Assembly (NCBI GenBank): GCA_022708005.1
Contig: JAKIZN010000090.1
Span: 1 to 6,596 of the forward strand
From: Bacteroidota bacterium
GTDB taxonomy: Bacteria > Bacteroidota > Ignavibacteria > Kapaibacteriales > UBA2268
Length of the DNA: 6,596 nucleotides
Direction of reading: 5' to 3'
Part shown: one piece after another, positions 1 to 5,345 of the stretch
Layout: every line of letters begins with the position of its first letter
Position numbering within the stretch: position 1 is the stretch's first letter
The notes under the pieces: generated by a model
Databases searched by the model: none
The model's input: only the letters and a program-made list of their open reading frames with translations
Told to the model about the DNA's origin: nothing
Made by a program: the position numbers and the translations under genes

Positions 1-817
1 CTATCCCTTTTTCTGAATTTTTAGCATGCTTTCGTTTCATCGCAAGGATAAGCTGATAATGCAAAAATTCTTCAAACTTCACTCTATATCTCGCAAGTTC
101 GAGCTGCGGTTTGCTTGTTGGAAAGTGCAAAGCTTTTATTGTATCGTGAATAGAGGGCAGCTTGAGAGCATCAATATATTTTTGGTCAATAGTTTCTTCG
201 ATATGAAAAGAGCCTGCTTCGAGCAGATTTTTCAAGATTTTTCGCATTATTGGCAGGCTGATTCTTGCTTCTTTCATTTTTTCGGAAAGCTTATATTTAG
301 GCAATATGACGCCTTTGGAATATTCTTCGGCTTCCTCTTTTTCTATAATTTCAATTTCTGGATGATTAAACGTAAGAGTTTGAATTTTATCAAGTTCGGG
401 CTTGCCGCTCACGACAATCAGCATATCCTTGCTATAAATCTTATTGAAATATTCTGCCTTGTTCCAAAAAAGAATTTTCCCTCGCAATCCCGAGCCGTCG
501 GCAACGGTAAGGCTCAGCATCTTTCTCCGAGAAAATTGGTGCAATTGGACAGCCAGCACTCTGCAAATCAGCGTATATTCTCTTTTAAGCGAAAAGTCAA
601 GTATTTTTTCTGTTTCATTGCTTTCGGCGTTAATCAGCTCGCTGCGTATTTGCGATATAGTTTGCGCTGAATTTCTATCTATATATGTTCGTGGAAAATA
701 TAGCACTAAGTCGTTATTAGTCAATAAGCCTTCCGAAGCGAACGCTTTCGCTCGCACTGGACCGACTCCTTTTATAAATTGGAGTTCCGACACAATATCG
801 TTTTTGCTTTCTGCCAT
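1..817 (-). CDS. recG: ATP-dependent DNA helicase RecG, N-terminal part (3' end off window)
   Basis: RecG remodels stalled replication forks and branch-migrates Holliday junctions in the cytoplasm. The visible 272 codons are open to the left edge; the full protein is usually about 690 residues, so the helicase motor domains lie outside. Recognisable family features are the LQFIKGVGPVRAKAF segment (residues 12-26), the LVLYFPRTYIDRN segment (37-49), an OB-fold wedge domain at about 80-155 containing LSLTVADGSG and GKILFWN, the ILPKYKLSEKM segment (171-181) matching the usual 'PVYPLTEGL' stretch, and LHFPTSKPQLELARYRVKFEEFL (about 230-252), which precedes the motor domain in RecG. ATG at 817 is the first in-frame start after a TAA at 860-862. 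No Shine-Dalgarno is visible; the leader is AT-rich. Residues about 52-78, between the FPR motif and the OB fold, look longer than in typical RecG. The gene is separated from fusA by a terminator, so it probably has its own promoter. Confidence 0.93.
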   Translation of the reverse strand, partial: MAESKNDIVSELQFIKGVGPVRAKAFASEGLLTNNDLVLYFPRTYIDRNSAQTISQIRSELINAESNETEKILDFSLKREYTLICRVLAVQLHQFSRRKMLSLTVADGSGLRGKILFWNKAEYFNKIYSKDMLIVVSGKPELDKIQTLTFNHPEIEIIEKEEAEEYSKGVILPKYKLSEKMKEARISLPIMRKILKNLLEAGSFHIEETIDQKYIDALKLPSIHDTIKALHFPTSKPQLELARYRVKFEEFLHYQLILAMKRKHAKNSEKGI

Positions 818-849
818 GATTTCAAAAATAAGGCAATTATTTGTAAAAT

Positions 850-880
850 CAATATAAGTTTAAATATTTTTAAATCCAAA
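850..880 (-). promoter_or_regulatory. Candidate recG promoter, Bacteroidota-like
   Basis: On the minus strand, TTTG (880-877) is followed after 20 bases by TATATTG (856-850). This resembles the Bacteroidota primary sigma pattern of TTTG, about 19-20 bases, then TAnnTTTG, with one T missing. It lies between the fusA terminator and the recG start, about 33 bases before the ATG, where a promoter is expected. Such short motifs arise easily in AT-rich DNA. Confidence 0.3.
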
Positions 881-894
881 TAATGTATTCAGAC

Positions 895-922
895 AAAAGG
901 CGAACATTTCTGCTCGCCTTTT
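895..922 (-). terminator. fusA intrinsic terminator (family copy 1)
   Basis: In minus-strand RNA, AAAAGGCGAGCA pairs with UGUUCGCCUUUU around a GAAA loop, giving 12 continuous pairs if one G.U pair (bases 913 and 904) is counted. On the plus strand the same position is an A.C mismatch, so the full stem forms only in the fusA direction. Four U residues end the stem. It begins 41 bases past the fusA stop codon. Two near-copies follow the other genes in the window. Confidence 0.8.
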
Positions 923-963
923 GATTTTGCATCGCATTTGACGCAAAGTGTAATAATCACTAA

Positions 964-3051
964 CTACTTTTTATTGCTTTCGTTATGATTTGTTATAATT
1001 TCCTCTTGAACTGATTTTGGCACTGGCGAATATTTGAGAAATTCCATAGTAAATTCTCCTTTGCCCTGAGTTGCACCTCGTAAATCATTTGAATAGCCAA
1101 ACATATCTTTTAATGGCACTTCAGCTTCGACTATGGCATAATTGCCCTCAACATTTGTGTTGATAATCATACCGCGTCTTTGGTTGATTTGCCCGATAAC
1201 AGCGCCTTGGAACTCTTCAGGTGCAGATGTTTCAAGTTTCATAATTGGCTCGAGCAATATTGGCGCAGCTTTTGCAACTGCTTCGCGGATAGCAGCTTTT
1301 GCGGCTAATTTAAACGCCATTTCGGAAGAATCTACTGGGTGCATTTGCCCGTCGTTTAGCTCGACTTTTACTCCGACAATTGGCTGATCTATCAAATAGC
1401 CCTCTTGTAGCTGCTCGCCAAAGCCTTTATCGCAAGCAGGAATATACTCTTTAGCAATAACTCCGCCCACAATTTTATTAGAAAATTCATAAACTTCGGT
1501 TGCTTCGGCAGCCATTGGCTCGATATATCCCGCCACACGTGCGAATTGCCCGCTGCCGCCTGTTTGCTTTTTATGAGTATAATTAAAGTCTGCTCTTTTA
1601 GTTATAGCCTCGCGATACGCAACTTTCGGCTGCCCGACTATCACTTCGCAATTATATTCCCTTTTGATTCTTTCCACGTAAATTTCTAGATGAAGCTCGC
1701 CCATGCCACGCATAACAGTTTCGCCACTATCTTCATCTCTATAAACTTGAAAAGTTGGGTCTTCTTTTTGGAAGCTGTTCATTGCTTTTGAAAAGTTTAC
1801 TTGCATTGACTTTTCTTTAGGCGCAATTGATAGCTCGACAACTGGAGTGGGGACGTGCATAGACGTCATTGCATAATTGATGTTCCCGTCTGTAAAGGTA
1901 TCGCCCGAAGCACAATCTACTCCAAACATAGCAATGATATCGCCTGCCGCGGCTTCTTCGATGTCATTCATTTCGCTTGAGTGCATACGCACAAGTCGCG
2001 GAACTTTTAGTTTTTTCTTGCTGCTTGAGTTAATTAAATTGTCGCCTTTTGCGATTTTCCCTTGATATATCTTCATGTATGTAAGTTGACCGTATTTCCC
2101 GTCTTCTAACTTAAATGCAAGTGCGACAGTTGGCAATTTGCTATCGACTTTTAGCTCAACTTGCTCTTCGTTGTTATCTATATCCAAGGCATAGTTAGGA
2201 ATATCCGTAGGCGACGGAAGATAATAGCCAACTCCGTCGAGAAGTGTTTGTATGCCTTTATGCTGCTTGGCTGTGCCAACAAATACTGGGGTGATGTGCA
2301 ATGCGACAGTTGCTTTCCTTATAGCTGCTCTGATTTCATCAATCGAAATGTCTTCCTCGCCTAAGTATTTTTCTGCGATATTGTCGTCGAAATCTGCAAT
2401 CCTTTCTATCATCGTAATTCGTCTGCGGTTAGCTTCGTCAACCAAGTGTTCTGGGATGTTTTCCTCGATAACGTCTTCGCCGTTAGCCCCTCTATAATAA
2501 ACTGCCTTCATCTTTATAAGGTCTACCACTCCCTCGAAATTGTCTTCCAAGCCTATAGGCATTGTAAGCATAACGGGCTTAAGGTTTAGTTTTTCTTCGA
2601 GCTGCCCGATTACTTTATCTGGGTTGGCGCCTGCCCTATCAACTTTATTAATGAATGCAATTTTCGGAACTGCATATCGGTGCATTTGCCGAGCCACCGT
2701 AATAGATTGGCTTTGCACGCCCGCCACTCCGCATAGCACTAATATAGCTCCATCTAATACTCTCAGCGCTCTTTCGACTTCGACTGTAAAGTCTATATGC
2801 CCCGGGGTATCTATTAAATTTATTTTATAATCTTTCCATTGACAGTAAGTTGCCGCGGATTGAATAGTGATGCCTTTTTCTCTTTCCAAATCCATTGAGT
2901 CCATAGTTGGTCCTCCGCCAGTCTTGCTGCGCGTTTCCACAACTTGATGAATTTTTCCAGTAAAAAATAATATCCGCTCGCTAAGAGTAGTTTTGCCTGA
3001 ATCAATATGGGCGGCTATCCCAATATTCCTTAGTTTTGTAATGTCTGTCAT
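964..3051 (-). CDS. fusA: Elongation factor G, EF-G1 of the spirochaete/planctomycete/mitochondrial type
   Basis: EF-G is the GTPase that drives tRNA-mRNA translocation on the ribosome. The 695-residue protein is full length and has all domains. G-domain motifs are G1 AHIDSGKTT (14-22), switch [10 protein letters not shown] (60-68), G3 DTPGH (81-85), G4 NKVD (135-138) and G5 GTAK (259-262). Domain II includes [11 protein letters not shown] (321-331), domain III includes [11 protein letters not shown] (448-458), domain IV starts near [14 protein letters not shown] (491-504) and carries the tip histidine H571 ([10 protein letters not shown]), and domain V includes EPIM and [20 protein letters not shown]. 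Serine in AHIDSGKTT and [18 protein letters not shown], where canonical EF-G has AHIDAGKTT and DWMEQEQERGITITSAAT, match mitochondrial EFG1 and spdEFG1. In those systems this form translocates while a second EF-G (EFG2) recycles ribosomes; whether that holds here is inference. The gene is not beside rpsG or tuf. ATG at 3051 follows an A-rich leader with no Shine-Dalgarno; a terminator follows. Confidence 0.96.
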   Translation of the reverse strand: MTDITKLRNIGIAAHIDSGKTTLSERILFFTGKIHQVVETRSKTGGGPTMDSMDLEREKGITIQSAATYCQWKDYKINLIDTPGHIDFTVEVERALRVLDGAILVLCGVAGVQSQSITVARQMHRYAVPKIAFINKVDRAGANPDKVIGQLEEKLNLKPVMLTMPIGLEDNFEGVVDLIKMKAVYYRGANGEDVIEENIPEHLVDEANRRRITMIERIADFDDNIAEKYLGEEDISIDEIRAAIRKATVALHITPVFVGTAKQHKGIQTLLDGVGYYLPSPTDIPNYALDIDNNEEQVELKVDSKLPTVALAFKLEDGKYGQLTYMKIYQGKIAKGDNLINSSSKKKLKVPRLVRMHSSEMNDIEEAAAGDIIAMFGVDCASGDTFTDGNINYAMTSMHVPTPVVELSIAPKEKSMQVNFSKAMNSFQKEDPTFQVYRDEDSGETVMRGMGELHLEIYVERIKREYNCEVIVGQPKVAYREAITKRADFNYTHKKQTGGSGQFARVAGYIEPMAAEATEVYEFSNKIVGGVIAKEYIPACDKGFGEQLQEGYLIDQPIVGVKVELNDGQMHPVDSSEMAFKLAAKAAIREAVAKAAPILLEPIMKLETSAPEEFQGAVIGQINQRRGMIINTNVEGNYAIVEAEVPLKDMFGYSNDLRGATQGKGEFTMEFLKYSPVPKSVQEEIITNHNESNKK

Positions 3052-3094
3052 TTTTATAGTATTTAAATTAATATTAAAACTTCGTTTACTTCAC

Positions 3095-3126
3095 ATAATA
3101 CCAAACAGTATAGAAAAGCAAAATTA
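3095..3126 (-). promoter_or_regulatory. Candidate fusA promoter region
   Basis: Two overlapping possibilities are visible on the minus strand. TAATTTTG (3126-3119) fits the Bacteroidota TAnnTTTG -7 element exactly but has no TTTG at the usual distance upstream. An extended -10 of the sigma-70 type, TGGTATTAT (3103-3095), has TTGCTT (3121-3116) 15 bases upstream, a short spacer. Either would give a leader of roughly 35-65 bases before the ATG at 3051. The call rests on position and short motifs only. Confidence 0.3.
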
Positions 3127-3250
3127 CGAAAAAAAAATTAATTATCATAAAAATCAACATTTTTTTAATATTTGCCAACATATTTTTTAGCAGATAATGC
3201 AGTAGAAACTTTGTCCGAATCAGGATTTTCAAGATTAAAGGATTTATAGA
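3127..3250. other. AT-rich intergenic stretch without a gene
   Basis: This lies upstream of the fusA promoter region and left of the repeat block. It is rich in A and T runs and has no supportable reading frame or strong hairpin. The part at 3211-3250, starting TTGTCCGAATCAGGATTTTC, resembles dispersed intergenic sequences I associate from memory with Bacteroidota genomes. It has no counterpart beside the second repeat copy, so it is outside the duplicated block. Nothing else is recognisable. Confidence 0.4.
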
Positions 3251-3362
3251 ATTATTTTCGACTGCTGTGAAATTCCTTTCATTCTTATCACGGTAATCTT
3301 GTAATCTCCGTAATCGTTAGCTTTTCTCCAGATGTCCTACACTTCAAAAGTGTAGGACATCT
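3251..3362. repeat. Dispersed intergenic repeat, copy 1, left block with 15-bp palindrome
   Basis: These 112 bases align without gaps to 5149-5260 at a constant offset of 1898. By hand count 38 of 56 bases match in the first half (3251-3306) and 55 of 56 in the second half (3307-3362). The second half ends in a perfect hairpin: AGATGTCCTACACTT (3330-3344), loop CAA, and its complement (3348-3362). Three GTAATC words sit at 3293, 3301 and 3310. The rest of the repeat resumes at 3543 after a 180-base insert and runs into the RCC1-like gene's terminator. It is not coding in any convincing frame. Confidence 0.85.
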
Positions 3363-3542
3363 TAAAGCCAAATTGTAACGAACCCAAAGGGTTCAAATGT
3401 TTGTAGCGATAAATAATCGGTGATTTATACGACTCCGTAGGAGTCGAATTAGGTTATGCAATCTTATTTTCTACAAACATCAAATCCCTTCGGGATTAAA
3501 ATAATTCCGAATAATGTATTAGAAGCCTTATAAGACAGCCCC
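3363..3542. mobile_element. 180-base hairpin-rich insert interrupting repeat copy 1 (MITE/REP-like)
   Basis: This stretch is present in copy 1 and absent from copy 2, where sequence matching the two sides is joined directly at 5260/5261. It contains three short hairpins with three-base loops: GAACCC-AAA-GGGTTC (3380-3394), CGACTCC-GTA-GGAGTCG (3430-3446) and AATCCC-TTC-GGGATT (3483-3497). A perfect 10-base inverted repeat, ATGTTTGTAG (3397-3406) and CTACAAACAT (3471-3480), encloses the central hairpin, and the other two hairpins flank it. A weaker pair, ATAAAT (3409-3414) with ATTTAT (3423-3428), lies inside. There is no transposase gene and no clear target-site duplication. A small non-autonomous element or a module of palindromic repeats is the best reading, but deletion from copy 2 is equally possible. 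Confidence 0.5.
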
Positions 3543-3564
3543 ATTCTTCCTGGGGGGTGAGGTC
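3543..3564. repeat. Dispersed intergenic repeat, copy 1, right block
   Basis: This resumes the homology with copy 2: ATTCTTCCTGGGG here corresponds to ACTCTTCCTGGGG from 5261, followed by similar but not identical TGAGGTC / TGAAGTC sequence. It leads directly into the A-run and stem of the terminator, so in both copies the repeat and the terminator are joined. A CCCC (3539-3542) before it can pair with the GGGG after CTTCCT. Confidence 0.7.
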
Positions 3565-3591
3565 AAAAAAAGGCGAACATTTCTGCCCGCC
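3565..3591 (-). terminator. Intrinsic terminator of the RCC1-like gene (family copy 2)
   Basis: Minus-strand RNA forms GGCGGGCA-GAAA-UGUUCGCC, an 8-bp stem with two G.U pairs and a GAAA tetraloop, followed by seven U residues. It begins 28 bases past the stop codon of the RCC1-like gene. Compared with the other two copies one A:U pair is replaced by G:U, so pairing is kept in the minus-strand transcript but lost on the opposite strand. Confidence 0.88.
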
Positions 3592-3603
3592 ATTTGCTTT
3601 TAT

Positions 3604-3631
3604 AACTATTTTTTTACAACTATTTTTTAAC
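3604..3631. repeat. 14-base tandem duplication over the stop codon of the RCC1-like gene
   Basis: AACTATTTTTTTAC (3604-3617) is followed directly by AACTATTTTTTAAC (3618-3631), with one base different. The second unit holds the codons for the last Val-Lys-Lys and the TAG stop; the first unit lies just past the stop. The likely cause is slippage in the A/T-rich run, possibly moving the 3' end of the gene. Confidence 0.7.
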
Positions 3632-5005
3632 AAATGTTTGGATGTGTTTCTTGCCGTCAGCGAATTGGATATGCAGGTAGTAAGCAGATGGAGGCAAGTT
3701 GCTGATATTGATTGAATGCACTTGCACTTGCTCGCCAATGTGTTCGCTATGCACCGCTACACCAAGAGTATTATAAATCGATATTTGGCAATCAGCAAAC
3801 CCGCTTTGCGATTGAACATTCAAATATTCGGCGCTTGGATTAGGATATATCTCCACAGAATTTAGCAATTCTAATTTATCTTTCACACTAACTCTACGCT
3901 CTCTAAGCCCGACTGTGTGCGACTCTCCGCAGGAAATAGTTGCCCAATCGAAATAATATCCCACTCTCGTAGGAGTAGGCACGTCATAATTATTTCCAGT
4001 TCCAAGTTTTCCGAAATTGTTGTAGCCCCACGCCCAGAGCGAGCCTTCCTTTTTGATAGCAAATGAGCAATCTTCGCCTGCAAAGACATATTCCCAATCG
4101 TTGTCGGTACCTATGCGTATCGGCACGTTGGAATCTTCTTCGCTACCTGAACCAAGTTGCCCAAATTCGTTGGAACCCCACGCCCAGAGCGAGCCATCAG
4201 TTTTCACAGCTAATGTGTGGTAATTGCCTGCAGAAATCATTGCCCAATCTTTATCAGTGCCTATTTGAGTTGGAATACCTGCATCAGGCACATCACCAAG
4301 CCCTAATTCGCCTCTAATGCCAGAGCCCCAAACCCAGATTGAACCATCAGTTTTAATCCCAACTGCATAAAAAGGCGCTGCGTCGATGTCTTTCCAATCC
4401 ATAGCGGAACCAATTTGTGCGGGTTCTGTTCTGCTGGTTTTCACTCCACTGCCTAATTGATAAAAGGAGTTATCGCCCCATCCCCAAAGCGTGCCGTTTG
4501 TTTTCAAGGCAAGCGAGTAGTTGTTAGCGGCAAACACTTCCTTCCAATCGTAGTCGTAGCCGATGATACCGGGAACGCGTGTTTGGGTGGTTGTGCCATT
4601 GCCGAGCTGCCCTTTATCGTTCAGTCCCCAAGTCCATAGCGAGCCGTTAGTTCTTAGCCCTAAAGAGTGTGATTTTGAAGTTGAAACGGTAGCCCAATTG
4701 CTTTGTATTCCTACCCTTGTCGGGCTTTTACGTACTTCGGTATCGCCGTGCCCAAGCTGTCCATACCAATTTGAGCCCCATGACCACAGCGTATTATCTT
4801 TCTTTACGCCTAATGTATGGTTAAAAGCGGCACTAATTTTCACCCAAGTATTGTCCGAACCGCTCATAGTTGGCATACTCGTTTGGTTTACGTAGATGTC
4901 GCCACACTGATACGTTGCATTGTTGCCCCAAGCCATTAAATCGCTAGCGACAATATCAGCGCCAGCAAGAATGCCAATTATAAGAAGTAATGATAAATAT
5001 TTCAT
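3620..5005 (-). CDS. Secreted RCC1-repeat protein with T9SS C-terminal sorting domain
   Basis: The 461-residue protein is predicted to be exported. Residues 1-20 form a signal peptide (Lys at 2, hydrophobic LSLLLIIGILAGA, likely cleavage near IVA-S). Residues about 24-370 are seven RCC1-type repeats with the pattern W..isAG..HtlavKtdGSLWaWGsN.fGqLGsG......P..iGtd.dW, expected to fold as a seven-bladed beta-propeller. The WG pair recurs at residues 26, 76, 126, 176, 226, 276 and 326, a period of exactly 50. Residues about 382-461 are a type A sorting domain of the type IX secretion system: VEIYPNPSAEYLNV (384-397), ISIYNTLG, NISNLPPSAYYLHI and a basic end VKK. Such proteins cross the outer membrane and are surface-attached or released. 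The partner of the propeller is unknown; a nucleotide-exchange role as in eukaryotic RCC1 is not implied. ATG at 5005 has an AGGTG four bases upstream. Confidence 0.92.
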   Translation of the reverse strand: MKYLSLLLIIGILAGADIVASDLMAWGNNATYQCGDIYVNQTSMPTMSGSDNTWVKISAAFNHTLGVKKDNTLWSWGSNWYGQLGHGDTEVRKSPTRVGIQSNWATVSTSKSHSLGLRTNGSLWTWGLNDKGQLGNGTTTQTRVPGIIGYDYDWKEVFAANNYSLALKTNGTLWGWGDNSFYQLGSGVKTSRTEPAQIGSAMDWKDIDAAPFYAVGIKTDGSIWVWGSGIRGELGLGDVPDAGIPTQIGTDKDWAMISAGNYHTLAVKTDGSLWAWGSNEFGQLGSGSEEDSNVPIRIGTDNDWEYVFAGEDCSFAIKKEGSLWAWGYNNFGKLGTGNNYDVPTPTRVGYYFDWATISCGESHTVGLRERRVSVKDKLELLNSVEIYPNPSAEYLNVQSQSGFADCQISIYNTLGVAVHSEHIGEQVQVHSINISNLPPSAYYLHIQFADGKKHIQTFVKK

Positions 5006-5009
5006 AACG

Positions 5010-5060
5010 CACCTAAAAATAGTGAAATATACAAATTAATGCTTTGAGAGAGAAACACAA
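5010..5060 (-). promoter_or_regulatory. Candidate promoter and RBS of the RCC1-like gene
   Basis: On the minus strand, TTG (5060-5058) is followed after 18 bases by TTAATTTG (5039-5032), one mismatch from TAnnTTTG. A start site near 5025 would leave a leader of about 20 bases. Within it AGGTG (5014-5010) is the only Shine-Dalgarno-like sequence before a gene in this window, though its four-base spacing to the ATG is short. Both elements are weak. Confidence 0.28.
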
Positions 5061-5148
5061 TGTATTTAAAGCAAAATACCAAATTATCTGGATAAGTGCA
5101 AATAAAAAAGCAATTATTTTGCAAAATCTGCTGAATATGGTTACCATG

Positions 5149-5281
5149 ATTATTTTCGCCTGCTTTTCAATTGCTTCCTGCTTAATCTTGGTAATCACTT
5201 AGTTTCCGTAATCGTCAGCTTTTCTCCAGATGTCCTACACTTCAAAAGTGTAGGACATCTACTCTTCCTGGGGTTGAAGTC
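5149..5281. repeat. Dispersed intergenic repeat, copy 2 (uninterrupted)
   Basis: 5149-5260 aligns without gaps to 3251-3362, including the perfect palindrome AGATGTCCTACACTT (5228-5242), loop CAA, and its complement (5246-5260). Unlike copy 1 it continues at once into ACTCTTCCTGGGG (5261-5273) and the terminator A-run. This copy therefore shows the uninterrupted arrangement: diverged half, conserved half with palindrome, short linker, terminator. It lies between the protease gene and the RCC1-like gene and occupies most of the 340 bases without a gene. Confidence 0.85.
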
Positions 5282-5316
5282 AAAAAAAAAGGCGAACATT
5301 TCTGCTCGCCCTTTTT
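5282..5316 (-). terminator. Intrinsic terminator of the tricorn-like protease gene (family copy 3)
   Basis: Minus-strand RNA forms GGCGAGCA-GAAA-UGUUCGCC with one G.U pair, then nine U residues. An AAAAA run before the stem (5316-5312) can extend the helix with the U tract past one bulged G (5311). It begins 29 bases past the stop codon of the protease gene. Stem and loop differ by one base from copy 2. Confidence 0.9.
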
Positions 5317-5345
5317 CGCATCTTGCCGTAGCTTCGCGTGCGATT

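Noticed and set aside
26..857. Plus-strand open frames of 214 codons (26-670) and 137 codons (444-857)
   Set aside because: Both lie antisense to the clearly recognisable recG frame, have no family resemblance and show low-complexity composition; they are shadows.
3330..3497. CRISPR-like array suggested by several palindromes in one intergenic region
   Set aside because: The palindromes differ in sequence and length and there are no direct repeats with regular spacers or cas genes.
3251..3600. Possible tRNA or other classical structural RNA in the hairpin-rich region
   Set aside because: The hairpins are separate short stems with three-base loops; no cloverleaf, T-loop or known riboswitch signature was recognised.
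3496..3738. Minus-strand 80-codon frame crossing the terminator and the end of the RCC1-like gene
   Set aside because: It overlaps the RCC1-like coding sequence in another frame and reads through the terminator hairpin; no protein family features.
3620..5005. Considering the RCC1-like protein as a Ran-type nucleotide exchange factor
   Set aside because: It carries a signal peptide and a secretion sorting domain, so it is predicted to act outside the cytoplasm, and bacterial RCC1-like repeats generally are not Ran exchange factors.
5013..5198. Minus-strand 61-codon frame that would encode a small hydrophobic peptide ahead of the RCC1-like gene
   Set aside because: It starts inside the dispersed repeat, has no convincing ribosome binding site, and its counterpart in copy 1 (3251-3306) does not keep an equivalent frame.
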